From CAIXLI01 sp964587125 (GTDB taxonomy: Bacteria; Pseudomonadota; Alphaproteobacteria; UBA9219): DNA of 64,000 nt. The notes under the pieces were generated by a model, which was not told the origin of the DNA, ran no database searches, and saw only the letters and a program-made list of their open reading frames with translations. How positions within the stretch are numbered: the first letter of the stretch is position 1; each line of letters begins with the position of its first letter. The position numbers and the translations under genes were made by a program. Location: the NCBI GenBank assembly GCA_964587125.1, contig CAZPKC010000007.1, positions 1 to 64,000 on the forward strand. Direction: 5' to 3'. Below, in pieces: positions 31,257 to 40,693 of this stretch.

Positions 31257-32285
31257 CTATGCGCTAACGGCACAGACGACCTTGTTGCGCCCCGTTTGCT
31301 TGGCTTCATACAAAGCTTCGTCGGCGCGAGAAACAAGCGCATCGCTGTCTTCACCCGGTATGTATTGAGCCACGCCGATAGAGATGGTCACTGTTCCAAC
31401 GATTTCATTCGTTCCGCGTTTGGTGATTTTTTTGGTGGCAAGGCTGGTGCGCAAATAATCCGCGACCCGCTCCGCGTCTTGCAGGCGCGTGTTGGGCAAT
31501 ATAATGACAAATTCTTCGCCGCCGTAACGCGCGATAATATCTCGGCCCTTTAAATTCTCAACCAGCGTGCGAGCGACAAGGCGCAAGACCTGATCTCCAA
31601 CCAAATGCCCGTGCGTATCGTTGAATATCTTGAAGTGGTCGATATCAACCATCAGCAGGGATACTATTGAATTTTGCTCGCGCGCTTCCCTCAAAACACG
31701 GATAATCTCGGAATCAAAAAGTTTTCTGTTGCCAACTTCCGTCAGTGCATCGATCTGGGATTCATGGTGGACACGGTCAAAGTCGTCGCGCACGAGGCTG
31801 AGCTGGGCGGAAGTTTCCGCCAATTCTTCCTGAAGTTTTTTATTCTGGTCGACGACGCTTTGCGTTTCTTCTGCGATCTTCTTCACGGCTTCCCGCAGGG
31901 TTTCGACGGAATTGGCGCTCTTTAATTCGCCGGAAAAGGTATCGAGGTTTTCTCCGAATTGATTCGTTCCTTTGGCCGACGTGTTGAGAACCCCCAAAAC
32001 TTTTTTAATTTCCCTGTCGAGAGTCTCGTCGGCTGTTTTGATAAATTCCTTCTCGCTGTCGGAAACAATATACTTATAATAAATTTCATCGCACTGTCGC
32101 TGCGTCATCTTGCCTTGAGCAAAGACTTCATCAAAAGCCCTGCTGAGCGCAAAATTCCTGCCGGAAATATATTCATAATAAACGGAGTAATTCTGCGGCG
32201 TGGGTAAAACGCCGTCATGCAATAGGCGCTCAAGCGCCTGCTTCGACCAAAGGCCAGCCTGAAAATTTTCGCCCCCAACAACCAA
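31257..32285 (-). CDS. Diguanylate cyclase (GGDEF)
   Basis: 342 residues. The N-terminal half is helical and partly coiled coil without clear membrane segments. The C-terminal GGDEF domain (about 180-342) has the signature RYGGEEF, the metal and substrate residues in LMVDIDHFKIFNDTHGH and an intact active site, so it should make cyclic di-GMP. I see no RxxD inhibitory site at the usual position. The start appears to be TTG at 32285: GGGAGA sits six bases upstream and no good ATG lies near. It ends 37 bases before the methyltransferase gene. Confidence 0.88.
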   Translation of the reverse strand: MVVGGENFQAGLWSKQALERLLHDGVLPTPQNYSVYYEYISGRNFALSRAFDEVFAQGKMTQRQCDEIYYKYIVSDSEKEFIKTADETLDREIKKVLGVLNTSAKGTNQFGENLDTFSGELKSANSVETLREAVKKIAEETQSVVDQNKKLQEELAETSAQLSLVRDDFDRVHHESQIDALTEVGNRKLFDSEIIRVLREAREQNSIVSLLMVDIDHFKIFNDTHGHLVGDQVLRLVARTLVENLKGRDIIARYGGEEFVIILPNTRLQDAERVADYLRTSLATKKITKRGTNEIVGTVTISIGVAQYIPGEDSDALVSRADEALYEAKQTGRNKVVCAVSA

Positions 32286-32379
32286 AGACTATCTCCCGTT
32301 CCCGTGAATACGCTCCCACCCGCCCAGCGCGATAACCGCGCTCAGAATACGCGCGTCCACTCCGTTTTTCAAAGAATTA

Positions 32380-34455
32380 CTATAAGGCCCTCCACGCGGC
32401 CTCGTCCAATACTTTGATTCCCAGCGCCCGGGCTTTATCGGCTTTGCTACCAGCATCTTCGCCGATCACAACATAGTCTGTTTTGGACGAAACGGAACCC
32501 GCAACCTTCGCCCCCAGACTTTCAGCCTTGGCCTTGGCTTCGGCACGGCTCATCGTAGCTAAAGTTCCTGTAAAAACAACTGTTTTTCCCGCCAAGACCG
32601 AGGATGATTCGCCGGATGGCTTTTCATATGCTTCAATCGTCAAAATGCGGGATAAATTGTTTATGATCTCAAGATTATGTGGCTCCTTGAAAAAATCCGC
32701 AATGTCTTGAGCGATCAAAGGCCCGATTTGGTCGATGGCTTCCAGATCGCGCCGCGCATCGGATTCCGAATCACGCGCCGCGCTCATTTCCGCCCGCCAT
32801 GAAGGAAGGTTCAGATAATGCCGCGCCAAAAGTTTTGCCGTCGCCTCGCCAACTTGCCGGATGCCAAGCGCGTAAATAAAGCGGTCAAGAGCGATGACGC
32901 GCCGCGCTTCGATTGCAGCCAGCAATTTTTCAACCGATTTTTCGCCCCAGCCCTCGCGCTTTTTTAAAACCTCCTTATGTTTTTCAAGATAAAATATATC
33001 GACAGGCGAGCGGATCAGCTTTTCTTCCCACAACTCGCGCACACGCTGGTCTCCAAGACCTTCGATGTTAAAAGCCGTCCGGCTCGTAAAATGGCGCAAA
33101 CGCTCGACGGCCTGAGCGGGACAAATAAGACCTCCTGTGCAGCGGCGTATCGCTTCGCCGTCCTCGCGCACAGCCAAAGACCCACATTCCGGGCAATGAT
33201 CGGGAAAAACAAAAGCCTTCGATATTTTGGAACGTTGCTTCAGATCGACTTCGACCACTTGCGGAATAACATCGCCCGCGCGTTGAATTTTCACGACATC
33301 GCCTTCGTGAATGTCTTTGCGGGCGATTTCATCTTCGTTATGCAACGTCGCGCGGCTGACGACCACCCCGCCGACCGTGACAGGCTCCAATTCGGCCACG
33401 GGGGTCAACGCGCCCGTTCGCCCGACCTGAACGATGATCCTGTTCAATCTGGTTTCCGCCTGTTCCGCCGGAAATTTATGCGCGATCGCCCAGCGCGGAG
33501 AACGACTGACAAAACCTAAGCGTTCCTGCCAATCGATGCGGTTCAGCTTGTAAACGACGCCGTCAATATCGAAAGGAAGCGCGTGACGCTTGGCTTCGAT
33601 ATCATGGTAATAGTTCAACGCCGCGTCCGCGCTCTCGCACAACCCCGAGGGCTCGTTGAGTTTAAATCCCCAACCGGCAAGCGCTTTTCGCAAATCGACT
33701 TGCGTCTTAAAATCAGGATCGTTTTTGCTTTCTCCCAGCGCATAAGCGAAAAACCGCAAGGGCCGCGACCCCGAAACGGACGGGTCAAGCTGCCGAACGC
33801 TGCCCGCCGCTGCGTTGCGCGGATTGGCAAAAATATCCTCGCCATCCTTTTCACGTTGGGCGTTAAGTTTCATAAAATCTTCGCGGTTCATGTAAATTTC
33901 GCCGCGAACTTCCAGAATTTCAGGAAAAGGCGGCTTTAGATGTTTCGGCGCGTCTTTAATCGTTAGAACATTCGCCGTTATGTTTTCTCCTGTCACGCCA
34001 TCACCGCGCGTCGCCGCGATTGTCAACGCGCCCTTCTCGTAACGCAGGGAACAAGACAATCCGTCAATCTTGGGCTCGGCCACGAATTCCAGCGCCGTAT
34101 TTTCGGGCAATTGCAGAAATTTCCGTATACGTTCGGCAAAATCCCGGACGTCTTCCTCCGAAAAAGCGTTGGACAAAGAAAGCATCGGTATCGCGTGCGT
34201 GACCTTGCTAAAACCCGCAGCGGGAGGCGATCCCACGCGGGATTCGGGATCGAAGGATGGTTTCAGATGCGGAAATTCCGCCAGCAGCCTTCTATAGCGA
34301 TTTCGCAAATCGTCATAGTCGGCGTCGGATATTTCCGGCGCGTCTTTCTGATGATAAAGAATATCGTGATGCCGGATTCGCTTAGCCAGATCGACCAGTT
34401 CGGCCGAGGCTTCGATGTCGGTGAGTTTGTCCGCTGCCCGCGTTTTATTAATCAT
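32380..34455 (-). CDS. ligA: NAD-dependent DNA ligase
   Basis: 691 residues, full length. Ia and adenylation domain with the AMP-Lys in EPKIDGLS (KxDG), OB fold (QVGRTGALTPVAELEPV), four-Cys zinc finger (CPECG ... CTGGLICPAQ), helix-hairpin-helix region (FNIEGLG, ALGIRQVGEATAK) and a C-terminal BRCT domain (GKTVVFTGTLATMSRAEAK). It seals nicks in replication and repair. It is 94 bases upstream of the diguanylate cyclase on the same strand, and divergent from cysE. Confidence 0.97.
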   Translation of the reverse strand: MINKTRAADKLTDIEASAELVDLAKRIRHHDILYHQKDAPEISDADYDDLRNRYRRLLAEFPHLKPSFDPESRVGSPPAAGFSKVTHAIPMLSLSNAFSEEDVRDFAERIRKFLQLPENTALEFVAEPKIDGLSCSLRYEKGALTIAATRGDGVTGENITANVLTIKDAPKHLKPPFPEILEVRGEIYMNREDFMKLNAQREKDGEDIFANPRNAAAGSVRQLDPSVSGSRPLRFFAYALGESKNDPDFKTQVDLRKALAGWGFKLNEPSGLCESADAALNYYHDIEAKRHALPFDIDGVVYKLNRIDWQERLGFVSRSPRWAIAHKFPAEQAETRLNRIIVQVGRTGALTPVAELEPVTVGGVVVSRATLHNEDEIARKDIHEGDVVKIQRAGDVIPQVVEVDLKQRSKISKAFVFPDHCPECGSLAVREDGEAIRRCTGGLICPAQAVERLRHFTSRTAFNIEGLGDQRVRELWEEKLIRSPVDIFYLEKHKEVLKKREGWGEKSVEKLLAAIEARRVIALDRFIYALGIRQVGEATAKLLARHYLNLPSWRAEMSAARDSESDARRDLEAIDQIGPLIAQDIADFFKEPHNLEIINNLSRILTIEAYEKPSGESSSVLAGKTVVFTGTLATMSRAEAKAKAESLGAKVAGSVSSKTDYVVIGEDAGSKADKARALGIKVLDEAAWRAL

Positions 34456-34686
34456 AATGCGTCAATTCTGCCCCATCTGGCCTCCGAGTTGAAGCTTTTT
34501 TGATCTAAACCGCGCCAAACGTCCGCCACGCTTGACACTCGGACTGCAAATAAATACGATGATTTTATTCATTAATCGGGGTTAGAAGCTCATGTCTCTC
34601 TGTTGTTGTCGATAATTCAATCGCGCCTGCCGTTATGCGACGGCCTTTGCGGCGCTTTTCCACAGAAGAGAAAGACAACAACAGAA

Positions 34687-34702
34687 TCCGCCTTAGGGCG
34701 GA
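34687..34702 (+). promoter_or_regulatory. Hairpin just upstream of cysE ribosome site
   Basis: TCCGCC-TTAG-GGCGGA is a perfect six-pair hairpin ending nine bases before the AGGAGA of cysE. It is not followed by T, so it is not a terminator. The remaining gap (34456-34686) shows nothing I can name. Confidence 0.35.
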
Positions 34703-34721
34703 AAAATTTCAGGAGACAAAA

Positions 34722-35576
34722 ATGGCTAACAACTCGCAACGTTCCAAACCCTCGAATTCGGACGCCAAACTCATCGAAAAAGTCTGGAAGCGCTTGTGCG
34801 TTTCTGCAAAGCGCATGATTTTCTCCGATCCCTTTCTCAAAAAGCTCGGAGAAGAGGTTGTTTTGGAAAGCCCTAAAATGGCGGTGGCATTAGCTCGAGT
34901 ATTGTCCCGTCAACATTTCGACGTTTTCGTCGCAAGGAAAGAACTTACGAACTTATTCCTTACCGTATATGCAAAAGCGCCGCAGCTTGTCGTTGCGGCC
35001 GCATACGATCTCATCGCCGTAACAGAACGCGATCCAGCGGCAACGGACATTTTGTATCCCTTCATGCATTTTAAGGGATTTCACGCCCTTCAAACCCATC
35101 GAGTCGCCCACTGGCTTTGGGAACATGGGCAAAAGGACACCGCGGTATTTTTGCAAAACCGAGGCAGCGTGCTTTACGGCGTGGATTTGCATCCTGGAGC
35201 AAAAATCGGCAAGGGCATCATGCTGGACCACGCGCACGGCATCGTCATTGGAGAAACGGCCGTCGTCGAAGATAACGTATCGATGCTTCACGACGCAACG
35301 CTTGGGGGAACCGGAAAAGAAAGGGGCGATCGCCATCCTAAAATTCGCGAAGGCGTCATGATCGGCGCGGGCGCGAAGATTCTCGGAAACGTTGAAATCG
35401 GAACGGGCGCAAGCATTGCCGCAGGAAGCGTCGTTCTTGAAAACGTGCCCGCGCATATGACGGTAGCCGGCGTTCCCGCAAAAATCATCGGCAAGGCGAA
35501 AAGCGAGACTCCCGCCGCCGAGATGGATCAAACGATTCCCGCGTATTGGCCATTTTGTTTGCCCGGAGGAACATGA
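34722..35576 (+). CDS. cysE: Serine O-acetyltransferase
   Basis: 284 residues from ATG 34722, which has AGGAGA directly upstream; the longer frame from 34635 lacks such a site. The N-terminal helical domain precedes a left-handed beta-helix of hexapeptide repeats (IGKGIMLDHAHGIVIGETAVV, seen as repeated I-G-x4 turns). The catalytic His lies in DHAHG and DRHPKI. It acetylates serine for cysteine synthesis and usually binds CysK. Its stop overlaps the cysK start (ATGA), pointing to one operon and coupled translation. Confidence 0.94.
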   Translation: MANNSQRSKPSNSDAKLIEKVWKRLCVSAKRMIFSDPFLKKLGEEVVLESPKMAVALARVLSRQHFDVFVARKELTNLFLTVYAKAPQLVVAAAYDLIAVTERDPAATDILYPFMHFKGFHALQTHRVAHWLWEHGQKDTAVFLQNRGSVLYGVDLHPGAKIGKGIMLDHAHGIVIGETAVVEDNVSMLHDATLGGTGKERGDRHPKIREGVMIGAGAKILGNVEIGTGASIAAGSVVLENVPAHMTVAGVPAKIIGKAKSETPAAEMDQTIPAYWPFCLPGGT

Positions 35577-36526
35577 CCGTCAATTTGCATTCCCACAACA
35601 AAGTTTATGCCGACATAACCGAAGTTATAGGCGGCACGCCTCTTGTGCGCTTAAATAAACTGGCGAAGGAAGAAGGATGCATCGCGACACTATACGCAAA
35701 GCTTGAATTCTTTAATCCTCTGTCGTCCGTCAAAGACCGTCCCGCTCTCGGCATGATCGAAGCGGCGGAAAAAGACGGGAGCCTGAAACCGGGCGGGACG
35801 ATGGTCGAAGCGACATCCGGCAACACAGGCATCGGCCTTGCATTCATCTCCGCCGTGAGAGGGTACAATCTCATCCTGACGATGCCGGAAAGTATGTCTC
35901 TCGAACGCCGGAAATTGCTGGCTTTCTTGGGCGCGAAAATCGTCCTGACCCCTGCTGCCGAGGGCATGTCCGGCGCGGTCAAAAAAGCCGAGGAAATCGT
36001 AAAAAGCACGCCTGACGCGATCATGCCGAAACAATTCGAAAATCCGGCTAATCCCGCCATTCATACACTCACAACGGCCGAGGAAATCTGGAACGATACG
36101 AAAGGAGCCGTCGATGCCTTTGTCGCGGGAGTCGGAACCGGAGGCACGATCCAGGGCGTCGGAACGGGCCTCAAAAAGCATAAAAAGGATGTGAAAATTA
36201 TCGCAGTTCAGCCCGCAAGCAGCCCCGTTTTAACGGGGGGCAAAGCCAATCCCCACAAAATTCAGGGCATCGGGGCGAACTTCATCCCCGCCATTCTGGA
36301 CAGAAAAATCCTCGATGAGGTCATCGATATCGCCGACGAAGAAGCGCTTACCTTTGCGCGCCGCCTCGCGCGTCAGGAAGGCATTCTTGCCGGAATATCT
36401 TCAGGCGCAGCCGCAGCGGCAGCAACTAAAATCGCCAAGCGTTCCGCAATGAAAGGCAAAACGATCGTTGTCCTTCTTCCCGACACGGCCGAACGCTATC
36501 TGTCGTCGGAGTTGTTCAAAGACTGA
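35573..36526 (+). CDS. cysK: Cysteine synthase A
   Basis: 317 residues from ATG 35573, with GGAGGA just upstream. PLP enzyme that adds sulfide to O-acetylserine. PLP Lys in PLSSVKDRP, substrate loop EATSGNTGIG, phosphate-binding GTGGTIQGVG, and the C-terminal GISSGAAAAAA helix start. It overlaps cysE by four bases, so the two-step cysteine pathway is a single unit, and CysE-CysK complex formation is likely. It is convergent with argC, overlapping by 11 bases at the 3' ends. Confidence 0.96.
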   Translation: MTVNLHSHNKVYADITEVIGGTPLVRLNKLAKEEGCIATLYAKLEFFNPLSSVKDRPALGMIEAAEKDGSLKPGGTMVEATSGNTGIGLAFISAVRGYNLILTMPESMSLERRKLLAFLGAKIVLTPAAEGMSGAVKKAEEIVKSTPDAIMPKQFENPANPAIHTLTTAEEIWNDTKGAVDAFVAGVGTGGTIQGVGTGLKKHKKDVKIIAVQPASSPVLTGGKANPHKIQGIGANFIPAILDRKILDEVIDIADEEALTFARRLARQEGILAGISSGAAAAAATKIAKRSAMKGKTIVVLLPDTAERYLSSELFKD

Positions 36527-37463
36527 GCATAATCTCCGCGTTCTGAACGGCAGCGCCCGATGCGCCCTTGCCGAGGTTATCGAGGCATGCGGTAAGGATA
36601 ACCGTTTCCTTCTCGTCGTTGCCGAAAACGCGCAGTTGCAAGCAATCGGTTTCGTTTTGCGCGAATGGCGTCAGGACATAGCCTTTTTCCAGTTTTTTCT
36701 GCAACGGTTCGACGCGGACATATTTTTGGCCTTCGTAGCGCGCCGCCAGAATTTCGCGCACCGTTTCGGCGTCGGCTAATTTCCCCGTCAGCCTGTTTAA
36801 ATCGTTCAGATGCAGCGCGACCACAACCAGCATGCCGCGATAAAAAGAGCTGCTGTAGGCGGGCAAAAAAATCGGATCCTGATCAAGGCCGCTGTGCGCG
36901 CGCATTTCGGACAAATGCTTGTGATTCTGATCGATGCCGTAAAGGCAAAAGGCGGCGGCTTTTTCATCCGGCCCGCCTTTTTCACAAAGCGCGATCAATT
37001 CTTTCCCTCCGCCGGAATAACCGGAAATGGCGGTAATCGTGAGGCCGAAAGAAGCCGGAATAATCCCCGCATCCACTAAAGGACGGATCATCGCAATCGC
37101 ACCTGTGGGATAGCATCCGGGATTGCTGACCCACATGGCGGCATGAATCTTTGCAGGCTGATCCTTTGTCATTTCAGGAAAACCATAAATCCAGCCCGGG
37201 GCCGTCCGGTGCGCCGTACTGGCGTCGATGACGCGCACAGCCGGATTTTCGATAAACGAAACGGCCTCGCGCGCCGCATCGTCGGGCAGGCATAAAATGG
37301 CGAGGTCGCATCCGTTCAAAAGTCTTTTACGCTCGGCGGTATCTTTGCGTTTATCGGCTGCGATGCCGATTACTTCGACGTCCGCGCGAGATGCAAGACG
37401 CTTCCGGATTTCCAAACCCGTCGTGCCGGATTCTCCGTCGATGAATATCTTCGGCTTAGCCAT
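36516..37463 (-). CDS. argC: N-acetyl-gamma-glutamyl-phosphate reductase, type 2
   Basis: 315 residues from ATG 37463 (GGGAG upstream). It reduces N-acetylglutamyl phosphate in arginine synthesis. The short class 2 form is recognised by the N-terminal IFIDGESGTTGLEIRKRL, the catalytic Cys in NPGCYPTGAI, and YGIDQNHKHLSEM with conserved His. Class 1 enzymes carry GAxGYxG at the N-terminus, which is absent. Upstream is a 627-base non-coding block with replication or cell-cycle motifs. Confidence 0.93.
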   Translation of the reverse strand: MAKPKIFIDGESGTTGLEIRKRLASRADVEVIGIAADKRKDTAERKRLLNGCDLAILCLPDDAAREAVSFIENPAVRVIDASTAHRTAPGWIYGFPEMTKDQPAKIHAAMWVSNPGCYPTGAIAMIRPLVDAGIIPASFGLTITAISGYSGGGKELIALCEKGGPDEKAAAFCLYGIDQNHKHLSEMRAHSGLDQDPIFLPAYSSSFYRGMLVVVALHLNDLNRLTGKLADAETVREILAARYEGQKYVRVEPLQKKLEKGYVLTPFAQNETDCLQLRVFGNDEKETVILTACLDNLGKGASGAAVQNAEIMLSL

Positions 37464-37716
37464 TTTTTCTCCCAATCTCATTTATAAACACCTCAGCCCA
37501 AGAAGGAACAAACTGTTTTACGAAGAGGTTTGCTTTCAGATCATCGCAGAGCAAATTTTGTTATTCTTCAGCCAACAATAGGTACTTTAAGAAAGTATTT
37601 TAACCCTATGAACAATAAAGAGTTTTATAAATATGGGGTAGTCTCAAAATTGCCATGTGCAATATATCTACTATATGTAGTTGAAATCATCTTGCGTTGA
37701 CGCATTACGCTAAAAG

Positions 37717-37725
37717 TTATCCACA
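37717..37725 (+). promoter_or_regulatory. DnaA box
   Basis: TTATCCACA, a perfect match to the strong DnaA consensus. No second perfect box is visible in the block, only partial ones such as TTATCCTTG. Confidence 0.6.
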
Positions 37726-37804
37726 AGGGTTTATTTTTGTTCCGATAATGTAACAACAAGGAAATGGGGCGCTTTTTCCTGCCTAAAAAGGTCAATATTT
37801 ATGT

Positions 37805-37998
37805 GATTCGGCCTTTTATCCTTGGTGATTCGCAAATAGTGGGGAAAAGGGGATACTGATTCGGATCAAATGGGAGTTTAGAAGTCAAATTATGGGTATT
37901 TGTCGGAGGAACGGGCCTTGAAATCTGCCGATTCGCATCCTTCGCGACACTTAAAATGCCCTTAACCTGTCCATTTCCGTTCTGGAACGAACCGATTC
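37805..37998. repeat. Five GATTC (GANTC) methylation sites
   Basis: GATTC at 37805, 37827, 37858, 37930 and 37994, each followed by G and all in one orientation. Chance would give fewer than one GANTC in 194 bases. GANTC is the target of the alphaproteobacterial cell-cycle methylase CcrM. Confidence 0.65.
37951..37966 (+). promoter_or_regulatory. CtrA binding site
   Basis: TTAA, seven bases, TTAAC: an exact CtrA full site. It lies between the fourth and fifth GATTC sites. Confidence 0.55.
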
Positions 37999-38090
37999 GC
38001 GAATATTAATAAACCCCGTTTATCTTTAAAGGTACGTGCGTAGCGGAAGCGCAAAAAAAAGCGCGTTTTACAGCTTAACATGTGCTGGGA

Positions 38091-38969
38091 TCATGAACGG
38101 GGTTCATCTCCAGCAGATAAGGCTCCGGCTATGGGCCTTATGATATCGAAAAGGCGTTCCCACGAGGCAATATCGGAGGCAAGAAGCAACCCACCTTTAC
38201 TGTCTTGTATATTATAGGAATGGCGGGACAAATCTGCGGAATACCCCCCTGCTTCGCCATGTAAAAATACGCCGGGAACATGATCCCACGGCTTTGACGG
38301 CGCGCGATAGAGAAGAAAAGCCGCGCGGGGAGCCTTGCTGTTGGCAAAAACAACCCCACCCTCGCCAGAAAAAAGCCGCGCATAGTCGAACGCAGCCGCG
38401 CACCCTAGCGTCAGGGCGGGCAACGCGGCGATAACTTTTGCGATTTCCGGCGTTTTCAGTAACGTTCTCACGCGCGAGCCGATGACGCCATATTGGAGGT
38501 CTTCGGAATCCTCCGTTGCCAAGTGCATTTTTTTCCCGCGCATCCAAACGCCCCCGCCCCTCTCCGCCGTCAGTGTGTCGCCCGTATTGGGATCGTGAAT
38601 CCACGCGGCAACGGTTCGCCTGCGCTGGACTAAGGCGACCAAGACCCCGAACTCGGTTCTTCCTTCGATAAAGCCTCGCGTGCCGTCGATAGGATCAATC
38701 ACCCATACATCGTCGTCGCCGCCGAATCGCGACAGGATGCAGGGATCTTTTGCGCAGCTTTCCTCACCGACGAAAACGCTGCCCGGAAGAATCCCCTCGA
38801 GACTGGCGATCAGGGCCTCCTCGGCAGCCTTGTCGGCCACGGTTACGGGATCATCGACGCCCTTCATCTCCACGTCGCCTTGCTTTAATTTGCGAAAGCG
38901 CGGCATGATTTCGGCAGCGGCGACTTCCGCGATAATTTTTTGCACAGCGGCAATATCGATACTACTCAT
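38091..38969 (-). CDS. Inositol monophosphatase-family phosphatase
   Basis: 292 residues of the lithium-sensitive, magnesium-dependent phosphatase family (IMPase, CysQ, HisN). Metal ligands: VTVADKAAE, FVGEES (Glu), WVIDPIDGTRGF and the C-terminal WDHVPG. The family signature is intact, so it should be active. The sequence does not tell between inositol phosphate, PAP (CysQ) and histidinol phosphate (HisN); nearby cysE-cysK hints at sulfur metabolism but they are not adjacent. It is 77 bases downstream of hflX on the same strand. Confidence 0.88.
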   Translation of the reverse strand: MSSIDIAAVQKIIAEVAAAEIMPRFRKLKQGDVEMKGVDDPVTVADKAAEEALIASLEGILPGSVFVGEESCAKDPCILSRFGGDDDVWVIDPIDGTRGFIEGRTEFGVLVALVQRRRTVAAWIHDPNTGDTLTAERGGGVWMRGKKMHLATEDSEDLQYGVIGSRVRTLLKTPEIAKVIAALPALTLGCAAAFDYARLFSGEGGVVFANSKAPRAAFLLYRAPSKPWDHVPGVFLHGEAGGYSADLSRHSYNIQDSKGGLLLASDIASWERLFDIIRPIAGALSAGDEPRS

Positions 38970-39046
38970 CCCTTAATTCCCTGAATGTCGTAAAAAGGCG
39001 AAGATCTATTGTTTAAAGCATGTTTTCAATTAAGCAAGCTTGAGAC

Positions 39047-40414
39047 TTAATTGGAAATATGCTTTCCGTACTTGCTTTGAAACCGCCCGTAATCCGCCGC
39101 ATCGAGCGCGACCTTCAAATGCGCGCTCGTTTTCGTATCGCGGCGTTTGAGGATTTTGCCGTGAGCGAAAAGCCACGATAAAGCCGCGCCATCGGAAAGT
39201 GAAACCGTTATATCATAGGCGTTTTGCCGGAAGAAAATGCGCTTTTCGATCAATTCAAGCAACCGAGAAATCCCTTCGCCCGTCAGGGCTGAAATGCTGG
39301 CGATTCCCCCGTGGGCTTCGGGCCTAAGGCTTTCCAGTAAAACGGCTTGTCCTCCTTCCTTCGAAAGACGCGAGGCGTATTTACAGGCGCGTTCGCGCTC
39401 TTCGGGCGGAAAAATATCGATTTTGTTTTGAACCTCAATCAGCCGATCGTCAGAAGCAAGGATGCCGAGATCGGCCAGAATATCCATAACTGCGTCGCGC
39501 TGATTTTTCGTGGCCGAGTGTGCGATATCGCGGACGTGCAAAATAACGTCTGCGAGTTGGACTTCTTCCAAGGTCGCGCGGAAAGCCTCGACCAGATGCG
39601 TCGGCAGATCAGAGATAAACCCGACGGTATCGGACAGGATGATCTCGTGCCCGCCGGGCAGTTTCATGCCACGCATCGTGGGGTCGAGCGTCGCGAACAG
39701 CATGTCCTTCGCGAGCACATCGGCGCCCGTCAATCGGTTGAACAGCGTCGATTTTCCGGCGTTCGTATAGCCAACCAAAGCCACGGTCGGAAGCCCCTTG
39801 CTTTGCCGCGCTTCGCGCTGAAGGCCGCGCGTACGGCGAACTTGCTCCAATTCCTGCTTAAGCCGCACCATACGATCCGTAATCATGCGGCGGTCGGTCT
39901 CTAGCTGGGATTCTCCTGGGCCTCCCATAAAGCCGAAGCCGCCGCGCTGCCTTTCCAGATGAGTCCATGAACGCACAAGACGCGATTTCTGGTAATCGAG
40001 CGCCGCCAGTTCGACTTGCAATTTTCCTTCGCGCGTGCGCGCGCGCGCGCCGAAAATCTCGAGAATGATGCCGGTTCGGTCGATCACCTTGCATTTCATC
40101 TCGCATTCCAAATTCCTCTGCTGCACGGGGGTCAGGGAATAATTGACGATGGCGACGACAATTTTATTCTCTTCGATCAGGCGGGCGCATTCTTCGACCT
40201 GCCCCTTGCCTAAAAGCGTCGCCGGAACCGTCTTGGCCAAAAACAAAGTCGCCCGATGAACGACGTTTAAGTCGATAGCCTCCGCCAAGTTTGCGATTTC
40301 CCGCAAGGCTTCGTCGTTATCGACACGCGCTCTGTCGGATTTCAGCACCGGATTCAACACTAGAGCTGACTCATGACGGTGAATGCCGGATATATCTGTA
40401 AAAGCTTCGGTCAC
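39047..40414 (-). CDS. hflX: GTPase HflX
   Basis: 455 residues, ribosome-associated GTPase that splits stalled 70S ribosomes. N-terminal HflX domain (PATLLGKGQVEE, GARARTREGKLQVELA, GGPGESQLETDRR) and G domain with G1 GYTNAGKST, G3 DTVGF and the NKID G4 motif. C-terminus has the YDITVSL domain. It follows hfq with a four-base overlap, the classical hfq-hflX pairing. Confidence 0.95.
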   Translation of the reverse strand: MTEAFTDISGIHRHESALVLNPVLKSDRARVDNDEALREIANLAEAIDLNVVHRATLFLAKTVPATLLGKGQVEECARLIEENKIVVAIVNYSLTPVQQRNLECEMKCKVIDRTGIILEIFGARARTREGKLQVELAALDYQKSRLVRSWTHLERQRGGFGFMGGPGESQLETDRRMITDRMVRLKQELEQVRRTRGLQREARQSKGLPTVALVGYTNAGKSTLFNRLTGADVLAKDMLFATLDPTMRGMKLPGGHEIILSDTVGFISDLPTHLVEAFRATLEEVQLADVILHVRDIAHSATKNQRDAVMDILADLGILASDDRLIEVQNKIDIFPPEERERACKYASRLSKEGGQAVLLESLRPEAHGGIASISALTGEGISRLLELIEKRIFFRQNAYDITVSLSDGAALSWLFAHGKILKRRDTKTSAHLKVALDAADYGRFQSKYGKHISN

Positions 40415-40662
40415 AGATCGGGATCTTCGGGCATATCGCCCTCGAAAAGAGTAATCTTGGCGTGAGGCATAATGGTCGAGATTGCGTGCTTGTAGACTAA
40501 TTGCTCGTGCGCTTCGCGCCGCAGGAGCAGCGATGCGTCGTCGAACGCCGTGATGACTCCCTGCAGCTTCACTCCGTTAATAAGAAAAACGGTGGAAGCG
40601 CCTTTTTGCTCACATAAATGATTTAAAAACACGTTTTGAAGGTTTTCTCTAAGTTTCGTCAT
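40411..40662 (-). CDS. hfq: RNA chaperone Hfq
   Basis: 83 residues, Sm-like hexameric RNA chaperone for small RNAs and mRNA turnover. Sm1 (VFLINGVKLQGVITAFDDASLLLRR region) and Sm2 (LVYKHAISTIMP) are nearly consensus, with proximal-face YKHA and rim Arg pair present. The acidic C-terminal tail is short. It overlaps hflX by four bases. A HAD phosphatase gene, not ntrX, is directly upstream. Confidence 0.97.
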   Translation of the reverse strand: MTKLRENLQNVFLNHLCEQKGASTVFLINGVKLQGVITAFDDASLLLRREAHEQLVYKHAISTIMPHAKITLFEGDMPEDPDL

Positions 40663-40693
40663 ATCTTATCCATACCCAAATTACCGGCGCAGT

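Larger units (their letters stand above)
37464..38090. other. Non-coding block with origin-like motif set
   Basis: No credible gene lies in these 627 bases. The left half (37560-37710) is AT-rich. The middle has one perfect DnaA box, and the right half has five GATTC sites and one perfect CtrA full site. This set is typical of the Caulobacter-type origin or of promoters under DnaA, CcrM and CtrA control. Minus-strand genes to the left (argC, rpoBC, ligA) point away from it; the cluster to the right points mostly toward it. Neither hemE nor dnaA nor parAB is next to it. The origin reading is an inference. Confidence 0.35.
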
